DNA of 64,000 nt from Limnobacter parvus (GTDB lineage Bacteria > Pseudomonadota > Gammaproteobacteria > Burkholderiales > Burkholderiaceae_B): contig NZ_JANKHG010000027.1 of assembly GCF_024623725.1 (NCBI RefSeq), forward strand, positions 62,001 through 126,000, given 5' to 3'. The notes under the pieces are model-generated. The model had not been told where the DNA came from and searched no databases. It saw only the letters and a program-made list of their open reading frames with translations. Shown here piece by piece: positions 22,141 to 33,104 of the stretch (the first letter of the stretch is position 1; every line of letters begins with the position of its first letter). The position numbers and the translations under genes were made by a program.

Positions 22141-23191
22141 TGCTGTCCTCTAGGGCTAGGGTCAGGGCAGGTGGCAGTTCAACATGTATTTCTGCCACCC
22201 AAACCTTTGAATTTGATGAGTTCAATTTTACGGCATCTTTGCCGCTGGTAATCAAAATCGACTGGTCGAACTGCATGCAAAAGTCTGCAGGGTAGTCGAA
22301 ATGATCGGGAAGGGGCATTTTTTGGGTGATCTTAATGCCCAGTGCCTCCACTGCAGAAAACAGCTTGTTGGGGTTGGCCATGCCGCTAAAGGCCGTAATA
22401 CCCAAGTTTGCCCATTGTTTTGCAGCTTGCTTGCTGGGTAAAAATTCGCCTGTTTGCAGATGCTTGAAACCGATTAGGCGCACAGTCACCTCGTGCCACT
22501 TGGTGTCCCTGGGCATGTTCAAACATTGGCTTAAATACCCTACTGAACAATTAGACGCGATAACTGCATCCACTGAGTTCAGTCGGCTCAGTGGCTCCCG
22601 AAGTGGGCCTGCCGGTAGCATGCGTCCATTTCCTTGTCCGCGTGAATCGAACACCACCCACTCAAGTTGTCGCCTCATGCGGTGGTGCTGCAAACCGTCG
22701 TCTGACACCACCAAATCCAGGTCTGGATAACTTTCAAAAAGCAAACTCAGCGCGGCATTGCGATCTGCACCCACCGCAACTGGGCAATGTGTTTGTGCGC
22801 AAAGAAACAAGGGTTCGTCGCCTACTTCGTCAGCCACGGGCAGCGGCTCACGTGGGTCGATCAGCACAGCGTGGCTACTGCGGCGACCATAGCCACGGCT
22901 CACGATACCTACTTTTTTTCCATGCAATTGCATGAATTGACACACTGCCATCACGAGTGGGGTTTTTCCTGCCCCGCCCGCAATCAGGTTACCAATCACC
23001 AGAACCGGGGGATTGGTGTGTGTTTTGGAATGGGCTGATTTTGAGTCATGCCGGCCAAAAGCTCTTAAGCCTTTGTAAACGCTTTCAAGAATATTTAAAG
23101 CGAAAGATTCCAATGTCGTGGATTTGCTTCCACCGTACCAAATCTCCAGCAGCCTGGTTTCAAGTTTGGCTTTGAAGAACAACCGGATCAT
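22121..23191 (-). CDS. lpxK: Tetraacyldisaccharide 4'-kinase
   Basis: 356 residues. Phosphorylates the 4' position of the lipid A disaccharide at the inner membrane. The P-loop is GNLIAGGAGKTP, followed by SRGYGR and the DDGLQHHRMRRQLEWVVFD motif containing the catalytic Asp/His. An amphipathic N-terminus precedes the kinase domain. The ATG overlaps the exbD stop (ATGA), and the 3' end overlaps the Trm112-like gene. Confidence 0.95.
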   Translation of the reverse strand: MIRLFFKAKLETRLLEIWYGGSKSTTLESFALNILESVYKGLRAFGRHDSKSAHSKTHTNPPVLVIGNLIAGGAGKTPLVMAVCQFMQLHGKKVGIVSRGYGRRSSHAVLIDPREPLPVADEVGDEPLFLCAQTHCPVAVGADRNAALSLLFESYPDLDLVVSDDGLQHHRMRRQLEWVVFDSRGQGNGRMLPAGPLREPLSRLNSVDAVIASNCSVGYLSQCLNMPRDTKWHEVTVRLIGFKHLQTGEFLPSKQAAKQWANLGITAFSGMANPNKLFSAVEALGIKITQKMPLPDHFDYPADFCMQFDQSILITSGKDAVKLNSSNSKVWVAEIHVELPPALTLALEDSIGPTID

Positions 23192-23616
23192 GGGGCCTTG
23201 CCACCGGCCGTGGCAATCGATACTCGCGCAATTCCCAGTGACGCCAGCATGTCCATAACCACTACCACCGACTGGTGGGTGGCGGCTGCGTCTGCTTCTA
23301 CAATGGCGCGGCGTTCTTCGCCCGCATTGACGGCCGACAAGGTTTTTGTCAGTTCCCGGCGAAGCTGTGATTCGTTCAGTATTCCTTGGGCACCAAAGGC
23401 GTAGTTGCCGTCACGGCCAATTCTAATACGCAGCGCGTCGGGTGGTGAGGTGTCTTCCTTGGCGCTTTGGGTACCGGGAAGATCAACCTCAAGCTGACTG
23501 GGTTGCATGAAGGTGGTCGACACCACCAGAAAAATCACAATTACCAGAAGCACATCAATTAAAGGAATTAAATTAATGTCAGGGGCTTCGGTTGTGGTTG
23601 CGCGTCTAATTCTCAC
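23188..23616 (-). CDS. exbD: ExbD/TolR-family proton channel subunit
   Basis: 142 residues. One N-terminal membrane helix (about residues 15-37) carries the conserved Asp in NLIPLIDVLLVIVIFLV, used for proton flow; the rest is periplasmic. It works with ExbB as an energy-transducing stator. Start is GTG at 23616 with GAGG upstream, 12 bases after exbB. No tonB or tolA is nearby, so its energised partner is unknown. Its placement before lpxK occurs in many proteobacteria. Confidence 0.92.
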   Translation of the reverse strand: MRIRRATTTEAPDINLIPLIDVLLVIVIFLVVSTTFMQPSQLEVDLPGTQSAKEDTSPPDALRIRIGRDGNYAFGAQGILNESQLRRELTKTLSAVNAGEERRAIVEADAAATHQSVVVVMDMLASLGIARVSIATAGGKAP

Positions 23617-23628
23617 CGGCTTGTTTCC

Positions 23629-24243
23629 TCAGCCCGCTTTACGCGCGTTGGCATGCTGCTTTAGCAGCTCTTCGAAGGGCTTCAGGGCAGTGCCCATGTC
23701 GTCCAGAATTGCATTGATTCGAATGCGAAACAGGCGGTAGGCCACCAGGGCAGGAATGGCCACAATTAGCCCGAATGCTGTGTTGTACAGTGCTACGGCA
23801 ATGCCCGCGGCGATCGCTTCAGGGGTTTGGGCGGCAGAACCTTGTACTGCAAAAATTTCAATCATGCCGATGACTGTGCCCAGCAAGCCCATCAAGGGTG
23901 CAGCACTGGCAATCATAGACAACACATCCAAGTGTTTTTCCATTTTGCCTTGAACGCCAAGTGCTTCGCTTTGCATGGCCATGTCGATGTCTTCATTTTT
24001 GTAAAAGGCAGACAGCCCTGCGGCCATTAAACCACCCAGCGCGCTGTGCGCCTCCAGGCGAGCAATGTTTTGTTTGTCTTTAAACTGGGGCAGTGTTTTG
24101 CACACATCTGCCACCAACCCTGCGGGTGCCAATTCTTTCCTTCTGAGGGCCCAAACACGCTCAAAAACAATGGCTAGAGCAACCACGGAAGCGAAAATCA
24201 GGGGCCAGATTGGCCAGCCTGCTGCGGAAATGATTGACCACAC
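23629..24243 (-). CDS. exbB: ExbB/TolQ/MotA-family proton channel subunit
   Basis: 204 residues with three membrane helices. Forms the inner-membrane channel with ExbD. The family region runs through LSMIASAAPLMGLLGTVIGMIEIF and AIAAGIAVALYNTAFGLIVAIPALVAYRLF. I place the start at GTG 24243, where AGGAG lies seven bases upstream; the longer frame from 24300 adds 19 residues unlike the family. First gene of the leftward exbB-exbD-lpxK-trm112-kdsB group. Confidence 0.92.
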   Translation of the reverse strand: MWSIISAAGWPIWPLIFASVVALAIVFERVWALRRKELAPAGLVADVCKTLPQFKDKQNIARLEAHSALGGLMAAGLSAFYKNEDIDMAMQSEALGVQGKMEKHLDVLSMIASAAPLMGLLGTVIGMIEIFAVQGSAAQTPEAIAAGIAVALYNTAFGLIVAIPALVAYRLFRIRINAILDDMGTALKPFEELLKQHANARKAG

Positions 24244-24543
24244 AAGTAGACTCCTATTCGATAAGACACGGACTCTAGCGAAAAAACCAACATTACACAA
24301 ATTCTCATACAGTGTAGTTTTCTAGTTATTGTGGATAACTTTGGGGAAAAGCCACTTAAATTTTTGATGGATCAAATGATTTTTCAATAAATGAACTTTT
24401 TGTGTCTGGTTATGTTGGCTTTTTTGTATTAAAAATCAATGGCTTGAACATAAATTCCTGTGTTTCAGGAATGTTGCACAGAATGTGGCTTTTTGTTAGC
24501 GCTTGTGGAAATGTGTGCAGATTATTGCGAATTTAGGCGATAA
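24244..24543. other. AT-rich divergent control region of exbB and xseA
   Basis: 300 bases without a gene, visibly more AT-rich than the surroundings. It must hold promoters for both flanking genes but I cannot fix either with confidence. It contains one perfect DnaA-box match (24330-24338). Confidence 0.6.
24330..24338 (-). promoter_or_regulatory. Perfect DnaA-box sequence
   Basis: TGTGGATAA on the plus strand, that is TTATCCACA on the minus strand, in the AT-rich exbB/xseA gap. A single box with no dnaA, dnaN or gidA nearby does not make an origin; it could be a regulatory or titration site, or chance. Confidence 0.4.
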
Positions 24544-25911
24544 ATGATTGACTTCAAAACAATTTTTTCGGTGAGTCAGTTTGCCAGGCAGCTGAATGAT
24601 CATTTCAGAACCCAGTTTGGCGCAATCCGAATACAAGGTGAAATAGCCTCAATCACCCGGGCTTCGTCGGGGCATTGGTATTTTGGCTTGAAAGACGATG
24701 CTGCGCAGCTGAAGGCGGTCATGTTTCGCCAGCGCAATGTGCTTGCCGGGTTTTTGCCCGTTGTAGGCGACAAAGTAGAAATACTTGCCCAGCTGGCCAT
24801 GTATGAACAACGGGGCGAACTTCAGCTGATTGTTGATGTGATAAAAAAAGCTGGGCAGGGCAACCTTCACGAGCAATACCTACAGCTGAAAGCAAGGCTA
24901 ACGCAGGAAGGTTTGTTTGATTCAAATCGCAAAAAAACCTTGCCCACGGTGGTGTTCAACCTCGGGGTGGTTACTTCGTTGCAGGCTGCGGCTTTGGCCG
25001 ATATAAAGCAAGCCCTGGCCCGGCGTGCACCCCATGTGCAGTACACCGTGTACCACACGGCTGTTCAAGGCGAGCAGGCCGCGGCTCAGATTATCGATGC
25101 CCTGCAGAAAGCGGACGCCGCAGGTCACGAAGCGATTGTGCTGTGCCGGGGCGGTGGCAGTCTTGAGGACCTTTGGAGTTTCAACATTGAAGCCGTGGTG
25201 CGCGCGGTGGCCGCCTGTAAAACGCCCATCGTGGTTGGTGTGGGGCATGAATCTGATGTCACCCTTGCAGAATTTGCAGCTGATTTGCGAGCGGCAACAC
25301 CCACCGCCGCAGCAGAATTGATCAGCCGACCCACACGCGAATTGCTGGGCGAGGTTGACGGGTTGTACAACAATCTTCGAAGGGCTCTTCGTCACCGTGC
25401 GCAGCTATTGGTTCAACAAGTTGACCGGGCAGAACTGGGGCTGCTAACACCAACGGCCTATGTAAACGCCCTGGAAGCGCGTTTAAGCAATGCAAACGGC
25501 CGGTTACCACGTTTGGTGGCACGCCATGTTCGCCAGCACACGGATTCGCTTGAGCAAATCGGCCTTGCTTTGTCGGCAGAAATTACAACAAGCCTGGATT
25601 TGGCCGGCAAGCAATCCCAGCGCTTGAATGAATCCATTAACAAAGCCCAGAAGCGTCGCTTGGTTACCCTGGATAGTGCTTTGCAGCGTTGGGAGTCGAT
25701 TGTAGAGGCGGTGTCGCCACAGCGAACCCTGGAAAGAGGGTACGCGTTTCTTCAGCCCCAGCGCGGCAATGCAGTGGTGAGATCAATCAATCAAATCGAG
25801 GCAGGCGACAAGCTGCGCGCCACTCTGGCCGATGGTGAAATTTTGGTGAATGTTCGTGAGAAAACAGGCACAAGTGGACTACTTGGCAAAGACGCTGAAA
25901 ATTCAAGATAG
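24544..25911 (+). CDS. xseA: Exodeoxyribonuclease VII large subunit
   Basis: 455 residues. Catalytic subunit of the ATP-independent single-strand exonuclease VII; XseB is encoded at 13913. The N-terminal OB fold covers about residues 1-105 ([24 protein letters not shown]). The catalytic core includes [14 protein letters not shown] and [27 protein letters not shown], followed by a long coiled coil (about 270-400) and the C-terminal [12 protein letters not shown] segment. It is followed by sodB after 77 bases. Confidence 0.96.
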   Translation: MIDFKTIFSVSQFARQLNDHFRTQFGAIRIQGEIASITRASSGHWYFGLKDDAAQLKAVMFRQRNVLAGFLPVVGDKVEILAQLAMYEQRGELQLIVDVIKKAGQGNLHEQYLQLKARLTQEGLFDSNRKKTLPTVVFNLGVVTSLQAAALADIKQALARRAPHVQYTVYHTAVQGEQAAAQIIDALQKADAAGHEAIVLCRGGGSLEDLWSFNIEAVVRAVAACKTPIVVGVGHESDVTLAEFAADLRAATPTAAAELISRPTRELLGEVDGLYNNLRRALRHRAQLLVQQVDRAELGLLTPTAYVNALEARLSNANGRLPRLVARHVRQHTDSLEQIGLALSAEITTSLDLAGKQSQRLNESINKAQKRRLVTLDSALQRWESIVEAVSPQRTLERGYAFLQPQRGNAVVRSINQIEAGDKLRATLADGEILVNVREKTGTSGLLGKDAENSR

Positions 25912-25988
25912 AATCAGGAAGGTTGAAATCCGGGGTATTGCCCCAAGCTGTAATTTTCGAATTGATTGAAGTGAGAGAGGATAACGAT

Positions 25989-26570
25989 ATGCAACATACA
26001 CTGCCCGAATTGCCATATGCCATGGACGCCTTGGCACCCCATATTTCCAAAGAAACACTGGAATATCACTATGGCAAACATCACGCAACTTATGTGACCA
26101 ACCTGAACAACTTGGTCAAAGGCACTGAGTTTGAAAGTTCAAGCCTTGAAGACATTGTGAAGAAATCCACGGGTGGCGTATTCAACAATGCGGCGCAAAT
26201 CTGGAACCACACTTTTTACTGGCACTGCCTGTCTCCCAACGGCGGCGGTGCACCCACTGGTAAGCTGGCTGAAGCCATCAACGCCAAGTTCGGCAGCTAC
26301 GACGCTTTTAAAGAAGCTTTTACGAAAAGCGCAGTGGGTAACTTCGGTTCAAGCTGGACATGGTTGGTAAAGAAGGCAGACGGTTCTGTCGACATTGTCA
26401 ACACCAGCAATGCGGCTACACCTTTGACTACACAAGACAAGCCTTTGTTGACCTGCGACTTGTGGGAACACGCGTACTACATCGATTATCGCAATGCGCG
26501 CCCCAAGTACATCGAAACATTCTGGAACTTGGTGAACTGGGAATTTGCGTCTTCAAACTTCGAAGGTTAA
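25989..26570 (+). CDS. sodB: Iron superoxide dismutase
   Basis: 193 residues. Converts superoxide to oxygen and peroxide in the cytoplasm. Metal ligands are H27, H74, D157 and H161 ([28 protein letters not shown]). [14 protein letters not shown] and the Ala/Gln pattern are of the iron type. ATG at 25989 is preferred to the upstream frame start because GAGAGGA precedes it and [20 protein letters not shown] is the family N-terminus. A stem-loop terminator follows. Confidence 0.97.
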   Translation: MQHTLPELPYAMDALAPHISKETLEYHYGKHHATYVTNLNNLVKGTEFESSSLEDIVKKSTGGVFNNAAQIWNHTFYWHCLSPNGGGAPTGKLAEAINAKFGSYDAFKEAFTKSAVGNFGSSWTWLVKKADGSVDIVNTSNAATPLTTQDKPLLTCDLWEHAYYIDYRNARPKYIETFWNLVNWEFASSNFEG

Positions 26571-26586
26571 TTTTCCGTTAGTTGTT

Positions 26587-26642
26587 CCAAAAAAGCCGGC
26601 TTGAAGTTGCACCCATGAAGTGCAAGCACAGCCGGTTTTTTT
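26587..26642 (+). terminator. Intrinsic terminator of sodB with nested hairpin
   Basis: The outer stem CCGGC / GCCGG is flanked by A-run and T-run; an inner perfect stem TTGCAC / GTGCAA sits in what would be the loop. It also lies at the 3' end of the convergent DUF192 gene. Confidence 0.75.
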
Positions 26643-27114
26643 ATTGCGCGGGCATTTTGATGATATCGCCCTGACCAAGGCGTCGCTCTGTGAACCAGTT
26701 CAGGTTCATTTCCAGCGCCAATCTGGCATTGCCCTGTGAGCAGTGAATGTCGGTTGTGCCCGCTTTCATCTGTTCAACATTCAGGATTCGCCCTTGCTCA
26801 TCTGCAAACGCCACGTCCAGGTCGATCAAGGTATTTTTCATCCACATGCACTGGGTTTCAGTGCGAGCGAATACAAACAGCATGCCGTTGTTGTTGGGCA
26901 GATACTCTCGGTTCATCAGTCCGGTTTGTCGAGTTTCTTCGGTATTCGCCAATTCTGCAGTTACACGGTATTGACCCACAGACACCTGTACAGTGGGTAG
27001 TTGGTTTTGTTCAAGTTTTGCAGAATTCGAGCTGCACGATGCGATGCCGGGCAAACAGGCAAGCAAGGCAACTGTGGTGACCGTTCTAACGGTAGTGGCG
27101 TAGCTAAAGTGCAT
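26641..27114 (-). CDS. DUF192 lipoprotein
   Basis: 157 residues. The N-terminal signal ends in LPGIASC with a lipobox-like IASC at residues 24-27, so it is probably a lipoprotein. The remainder matches DUF192: [38 protein letters not shown] and [12 protein letters not shown]. Family function is unknown. It converges with sodB and is divergent from icd. Confidence 0.88.
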   Translation of the reverse strand: MHFSYATTVRTVTTVALLACLPGIASCSSNSAKLEQNQLPTVQVSVGQYRVTAELANTEETRQTGLMNREYLPNNNGMLFVFARTETQCMWMKNTLIDLDVAFADEQGRILNVEQMKAGTTDIHCSQGNARLALEMNLNWFTERRLGQGDIIKMPAQ

Positions 27115-27204
27115 TAAATCAAAGTCCTGTCAGAGATCTGAAAGAAGATAGAGTTATTATACGCTTTGGCGCAATAAGGAATGTGATTTCATATTGCGAA
27201 ATAA

Positions 27205-27233
27205 TTGAGATTTTTGTATCGGGGGAATACACT
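27205..27233 (+). promoter_or_regulatory. icd sigma70 promoter
   Basis: -35 TTGAGA and -10 TACACT are separated by exactly 17 bases. Transcription would start near 27240, about 35 bases before the icd ATG, inside a seven-base dyad. Confidence 0.65.
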
Positions 27234-27234
27234 A

Positions 27235-27254
27235 GAATGTTCCCTCTAACATTC
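27235..27254 (+). repeat. Dyad at the icd transcription start
   Basis: GAATGTT and AACATTC form a perfect seven-base inverted repeat with a six-base spacer, directly after the -10 box. Its position suits a repressor site or a 5' mRNA hairpin. Confidence 0.45.
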
Positions 27255-27275
27255 CAGAGAAGCAGCGGAGAGACC

Positions 27276-28523
<1,248 letters not shown>

Positions 28524-28557
28524 ATAACCGTGATTTGTTTCACCTTAAAATTGCAAC

Positions 28558-28588
28558 AAAAAAAGCCGGCTTGAAGCCGGCTTTTTTC
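28558..28588. terminator. Bidirectional terminator between icd and cold-shock gene
   Basis: AAAAGCCGGC / GCCGGCTTTTTT with a TTGAA loop and A/T-runs on both sides. It serves icd on the plus strand and the cold-shock gene on the minus strand. Confidence 0.92.
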
Positions 28589-28616
28589 TTGTTCGGTGTT
28601 CTGACAATCTGGCTGG

Positions 28617-28838
28617 TCAGGCGGCGCTGGTTGCGTCCATCACAGAGATGTTCTGAGCCTGCTTACCTTTTGGTCCGTCTACCACTTCAAAGGTAACCTT
28701 CTGGCCTTCTTTGAGGGTACGAAATCCAGATGCCTGGATTGCTGAAAAATGGGCGAATAGTTCATCGCTTCCTTGATCAGGAGTGATAAAACCAAAACCC
28801 TTTGCATCATTGAACCATTTTACGGTGCCGGTCGCCAT
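28617..28838 (-). CDS. CspA-family cold-shock protein
   Basis: 73 residues, one OB-fold domain that melts RNA structure. RNP1 is KGFGFI and RNP2 is LFAHFSAI; the opening [19 protein letters not shown] is typical. The start at 28838 has an excellent GGAGG nine bases upstream; the longer frame (38 extra codons) covers the leader. A long untranslated leader is usual for this family and would fit the space up to about 28970. Confidence 0.95.
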   Translation of the reverse strand: MATGTVKWFNDAKGFGFITPDQGSDELFAHFSAIQASGFRTLKEGQKVTFEVVDGPKGKQAQNISVMDATSAA

Positions 28839-29199
28839 CGCGAAACCTCCTTCAAAAAACAATACTTCGATCGGAACGCAAGAACTTTCCGACAACTCAC
28901 CAGTCATAGCCAGCTTGGTTACTATTCTTTGGCTACTTTGGTTTGGGGTCAACCATACAATAGATACATTTTTCAGGGTTTACCCCTTGTGTTCTCTTAG
29001 ACCCGTCCCCATCTTTGTGACTCAGGCAGGCAAGGCATTCACATCACCGATCGTCAGCGCCGAATTGTTGATCGCATCGCCATTATTTTTTGGTGCGATC
29101 TGATTGAATTTTCAGAAATTTTTTTTAGCCTTGAATAAAGGCGGTGTATTGCTCTCTAATCCTTGTTGCGTGCCCCTTAGAAGTGATTACAATGAAGTT
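28839..29199. other. Divergent control region of csp and clpS
   Basis: 361 bases without a gene. The left part is the probable long cold-shock mRNA leader on the minus strand; the right part holds the clpS promoter. I see no convincing small ORF or RNA gene in between. Confidence 0.6.
29166..29193 (+). promoter_or_regulatory. Candidate clpS promoter
   Basis: TTGCGT and TACAAT are separated by 16 bases. Transcription seven bases after the -10 box would begin at 29200, the A of the clpS ATG, implying a leaderless message. No ribosome site is visible before that ATG. Confidence 0.4.
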
Positions 29200-29508
29200 A
29201 TGAGTTCGCAAAACAATCCATCCACAGTGCTGGAGTCGCAGACGCAAAAAGCGAAGCTGCCTCCGATGTATCAAGTCGTACTCTTGAACGATGACTACAC
29301 CCCTATGGAGTTTGTCGTGATTGTTTTGCAGAAGTTTTTTGGAAAGGGAAGGGAACAGGCCACCCAGATCATGCTGAAAGTGCACAAAGAGGGCAAAGGG
29401 GTCTGTGGGGTTTATCCCAAGGACATCGCCTCGACAAAGGTCGAATTGGTCAGCGGATTCGCAAAGCAGCATCAACACCCGCTGCAGTGCGTGATGGAGG
29501 AAACATGA
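29200..29508 (+). CDS. clpS: ATP-dependent Clp protease adaptor ClpS
   Basis: 102 residues. Delivers N-degron substrates to ClpAP. The substrate pocket and ClpA-facing motifs are visible: [17 protein letters not shown], then [18 protein letters not shown]. The start at 29200 (MSSQNN) is chosen because the upstream 32 codons are unlike the family. The stop overlaps the clpA ATG (ATGA), so adaptor and unfoldase are translationally coupled. Confidence 0.96.
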   Translation: MSSQNNPSTVLESQTQKAKLPPMYQVVLLNDDYTPMEFVVIVLQKFFGKGREQATQIMLKVHKEGKGVCGVYPKDIASTKVELVSGFAKQHQHPLQCVMEET

Positions 29509-31829
29509 TTGCGCAAGAATTGGAAGTAAGTTTGCACATGGCTTTTGTAGACGCACGTCAGCAAAAGCATGAATTCATCACAGTAGAGCACCTGCTATTG
29601 GCACTATTGGACAACCCGTCTGCGGCAGAGGTGCTCCGATCCTGTTCCTGTGATGTAGAAGAAATTCGAAAGAATCTTCAGAATTTCATTAAAGACAACA
29701 CACCGGTTGTCTCAGGGCAGGATGAGGTCGATACTCAGCCAACCTTAGGCTTCCAGCGTGTGATCCAGCGCGCCATTATGCACGTGCAAAGTACCTCCAA
29801 TGGCAAGAAAGAGGTGACAGGCGCCAACGTGCTTGTGGCGATCTTTGGTGAAAAAGATTCTCACGCGGTGTATTACCTGCACCAGCAAGGCATCACGCGT
29901 CTGGATGTGGTGAACTACATTTCCCACGGCATCACCAAAACACCCCAGGCGCCCGCCCCAAAGCCGGAAAATTCCCAAGGCGAGAATGCCGAGCAAGAGG
30001 CTGAGGCCACCCAAGCTGCCAGCGACAAGCAATCGCCTCTTGATCAGTACACGCAGAACTTGAATGCATTGGCCAAGGAAGGGAAAATTGACCCGCTGAT
30101 TGGTCGCGAACAGGAAGTTGAACGTGTTATTCAGGTGCTTTGCCGCCGACGTAAAAACAACCCGCTTTTGGTGGGTGAGGCAGGCGTGGGTAAGACGGCC
30201 ATTGCCGAGGGCTTGGCCTGGAGAATTGTTCAAGGTGACGTGCCCGAAATTCTTGGCAATGCCCAAGTGCACTCGCTGGACATGGGAGCCCTGTTGGCCG
30301 GTACAAAATACCGCGGTGATTTTGAGCAACGCCTGAAAGCTGTATTGAAACAGTTGAAAGCCAATCCTGACTCGGTGTTGTTCATCGATGAGATTCACAC
30401 GCTGATTGGCGCAGGTTCCGCCTCGGGCGGCACGCTAGATGCTTCTAATTTGCTGAAGCCTGCGTTGTCGTCGGGCCAGTTGAAGTGTATTGGCGCAACC
30501 ACTTTTACTGAATACCGCGGTATTTTCGAGAAAGATCATGCCTTGTCCCGCCGGTTCCAGAAAATTGATGTGTCGGAACCCACGGTGGAACAAACCATTG
30601 AAATTCTGCGCGGCTTGAAGAGCCGGTTTGAAGATCACCACGGCGTGAAGTATTCTAGCGCCGCAATTTCTGCAGCCGCGGAACTGTCGGCCAAATTCAT
30701 CAATGATCGCCACCTGCCCGACAAGGCCATTGACGTGATTGATGAGGCCGGTGCGGCACAGCGCATATTGCCGAAAAGCAAACAGCGCAAAACCATTACG
30801 AAGGGCGACATTGAAGACATCGTGTCGAAGATTGCACGCATTCCGCCGCAGTCTGTGAACACCGATGACCGGAACAAGCTTGCAACCCTTGACCGTGATT
30901 TGAAAGCCACCGTGTTTGGGCAAGACCCCGCGATTGAAGCACTTGCCAATGCAATTAAAATGTCGCGTGCAGGTTTGGGCAAGGCTGACAAGCCGATTGG
31001 TTCGTTCCTGTTCAGCGGCCCTACGGGTGTAGGTAAAACTGAGGTTGCCAAGCAACTTGCATTCATTCTTGGCATTGAAATGTTGCGATTCGACATGTCG
31101 GAGTACATGGAGCGCCACGCTGTGTCGCGCCTGATTGGCGCGCCTCCAGGGTATGTTGGATTTGATCAGGGCGGTTTGTTGACCGAGGCCATTACCAAGA
31201 AGCCACACTGTGTTTTGCTGCTCGACGAAATCGAGAAGGCTCACCCCGATGTGTTTAATATTTTGTTGCAGGTGATGGACAACGGCACGTTGACCGACAA
31301 CAACGGACGCAAAGCCGACTTCCGCAATGTGATTATCGTGATGACTACCAACGCAGGAGCCGAGGCCTTGACCAAACGAGGTATCGGCTTCATGGAATCG
31401 AAGGTACAAGGCGACGAGATGGAAGACATCAAGCGCATGTTCAGCCCCGAATTCCGCAACCGCCTGGATTCTGTGATTTCATTCCGTGCGCTTGATGAGG
31501 AAATCATTCTTCGTGTGGTTGACAAGTTCTTGATGGACCTTGAAGAGCAGTTGCACCAGAAGAAGGTGGACGCTGTTTTCACTGACGAATTGCGCAAGCA
31601 CTTGGCCAAAAAAGGCTTCGACCCATTGATGGGAGCGCGACCCATGCAGCGCTTGATTCAGGACACCATTCGCAAAGCCCTGGCAGACGAACTGTTGTTC
31701 GGCAAGCTGGTGAATGGCGGAAGGGTAACTGTGGATCACGATGTTGAGAAAGATCAGGTGTCGCTGACTTTCAACGAGGGTGATTCCAATCAGGAGTCTG
31801 AAAGCGGTTCAGAGGTGGCAGTCGATTAA
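29505..31829 (+). CDS. clpA: Clp protease ATP-binding subunit ClpA
   Basis: 774 residues. Hexameric unfoldase that feeds ClpP. The N-domain (about 1-145, [20 protein letters not shown]) docks ClpS. The first AAA+ module has Walker A GEAGVGKT near residue 224 and [12 protein letters not shown]; the second has GPTGVGKT near 505 and [14 protein letters not shown]. The ATG at 29505 follows GGAGGAAAC. A terminator lies just after the gene, inside the opposing GGDEF ORF. clpP is not in the window. Confidence 0.97.
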   Translation: MIAQELEVSLHMAFVDARQQKHEFITVEHLLLALLDNPSAAEVLRSCSCDVEEIRKNLQNFIKDNTPVVSGQDEVDTQPTLGFQRVIQRAIMHVQSTSNGKKEVTGANVLVAIFGEKDSHAVYYLHQQGITRLDVVNYISHGITKTPQAPAPKPENSQGENAEQEAEATQAASDKQSPLDQYTQNLNALAKEGKIDPLIGREQEVERVIQVLCRRRKNNPLLVGEAGVGKTAIAEGLAWRIVQGDVPEILGNAQVHSLDMGALLAGTKYRGDFEQRLKAVLKQLKANPDSVLFIDEIHTLIGAGSASGGTLDASNLLKPALSSGQLKCIGATTFTEYRGIFEKDHALSRRFQKIDVSEPTVEQTIEILRGLKSRFEDHHGVKYSSAAISAAAELSAKFINDRHLPDKAIDVIDEAGAAQRILPKSKQRKTITKGDIEDIVSKIARIPPQSVNTDDRNKLATLDRDLKATVFGQDPAIEALANAIKMSRAGLGKADKPIGSFLFSGPTGVGKTEVAKQLAFILGIEMLRFDMSEYMERHAVSRLIGAPPGYVGFDQGGLLTEAITKKPHCVLLLDEIEKAHPDVFNILLQVMDNGTLTDNNGRKADFRNVIIVMTTNAGAEALTKRGIGFMESKVQGDEMEDIKRMFSPEFRNRLDSVISFRALDEEIILRVVDKFLMDLEEQLHQKKVDAVFTDELRKHLAKKGFDPLMGARPMQRLIQDTIRKALADELLFGKLVNGGRVTVDHDVEKDQVSLTFNEGDSNQESESGSEVAVD

Positions 31830-31855
31830 CGATTGCTTGGCTATGCTCGTATAAT

Positions 31856-33022
31856 TCAAGCTTTGGCAAGGCAGCTTCTATTTCTGCCTTTGTTTTTTGC
31901 CTGATAAAGCGCCTGGTCAGCAATAGCCATGGTGCGCTCGATACCCTCGTTTAGTGCGACATCACAGATGCCAGCCGAAAAACCAACTTGAGTTTGACTG
32001 CCCATGCGAATCCGATCAACGATTCGCTGGGCATCTTCCGATGTGCAGTTGGGCAGCAGCACTGCAAACTCTTCACCCCCAATTCTTGCAATCAGGTCGC
32101 CGGGCCGAAAATTTGCCTTCAAGGTTTCAGCGAATTCGCGAAGTCGAGCATCACCAGCCTCGTGGCCGTAAGTATCGTTGTACTGCTTGAAGTAATCAAT
32201 GTCGATGATCGCAACGCTGCCCTGTAGTTGACTTTGGCGCTGCATTTTTCGCAAATAGGAATCAGTGGAGTTTTGCCAGCCTCGGCGATTTAAAAGACCA
32301 GTGAGTGAATCTGTTCGTGCTTGGTTGCGCAGGTAAAACAGCTCTGCAGCAAATTTTTGGCGCACTTTTGATTGAAGCCACATTGTCCAACTTACATAAC
32401 CAACCGATAGGAACAGCACCATCAAGGTCAGGATCAGGTTGTTGCGCTGCAGGGTTTTCATTTTGTCATCCGAGGCCGATGCGTTTTGCTTGATGGCAGT
32501 GTTCAGCAAGCTGAGTTCGACAAACCATTCGTCCATAACCGAAAAGTTGATTTGACGATTGTTGTTGGCTGCATTGTCGATTCGAACCAACTGTTGGCGA
32601 AGTGCTTGGGTGCGTTCAAGTAATTCAGGTTGTTCATTGATGGCTTCAATGACGGCGAGTCGGGCAGCAAGTTGATTGATCAGTTCTTGCGGAGACCCAT
32701 AGCCACGGGTTTCAAGTCCAAGTTTTGTTTCGTAGCTGCGGGCGTTGTCGAGGTGGCGAAGTGCGGTGCTTTGAACGATTAGGTCTTGAAGTGACACTTC
32801 CATCAAGCGGCGTTTGACCATGTCTTGCTGGATTTGCTGTGTTTGATAAAAGTTGAACACAGCCACACAAGCCAGCGAAGCGCAGAGCGCAACCCAAAGA
32901 ACTCGAATGGTTTTTTCGGAAAAAGGATTGATGGTCGACAGCAGGCGAGTACGTAGACCAGCGCGTGGTTTTTCGTCGGCTGGTGTGTTTTGTACACCGG
33001 GTTCGCTTGCCTCTGAGTTCAT
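31856..33022 (-). CDS. Membrane-bound diguanylate cyclase (GGDEF)
   Basis: 388 residues. Two membrane helices (about residues 30-50 and 190-210) bracket a periplasmic sensor region of about 140 residues, rich in Gln/Asn and probably helical. The C-terminal GGDEF domain begins DSLTGLLNRRGW and its active loop is RIGGEEF (about residues 312-318), so c-di-GMP synthesis is expected. An RxxD inhibitory site is not evident before the loop (RPGDL at the equivalent place is out of register). Start at 33022 has AGGA upstream. The signal sensed is unknown. Confidence 0.9.
   Translation of the reverse strand: MNSEASEPGVQNTPADEKPRAGLRTRLLSTINPFSEKTIRVLWVALCASLACVAVFNFYQTQQIQQDMVKRRLMEVSLQDLIVQSTALRHLDNARSYETKLGLETRGYGSPQELINQLAARLAVIEAINEQPELLERTQALRQQLVRIDNAANNNRQINFSVMDEWFVELSLLNTAIKQNASASDDKMKTLQRNNLILTLMVLFLSVGYVSWTMWLQSKVRQKFAAELFYLRNQARTDSLTGLLNRRGWQNSTDSYLRKMQRQSQLQGSVAIIDIDYFKQYNDTYGHEAGDARLREFAETLKANFRPGDLIARIGGEEFAVLLPNCTSEDAQRIVDRIRMGSQTQVGFSAGICDVALNEGIERTMAIADQALYQAKNKGRNRSCLAKA
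31868..31898 (+). terminator. clpA terminator inside the opposing GGDEF gene
   Basis: AAGGCAG / CTGCCTT with a nine-base loop, followed by TGTTTTTT. It is 39 bases after the clpA stop and overlaps the last codons of the GGDEF ORF on the other strand. Confidence 0.65.
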
Positions 33023-33104
33023 TGCTTTCCTTTGCACTCACAATGCAACTCAGTGGCAAACTTCGAGACTTAGTTCCTTCTATTGCTTACTTATTCTGCG
33101 CCGC

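Noticed and set aside
24244-24543. Replication origin in the AT-rich exbB/xseA gap
   Set aside because: Only one DnaA box and no dnaA, dnaN, gidA or parAB genes nearby.
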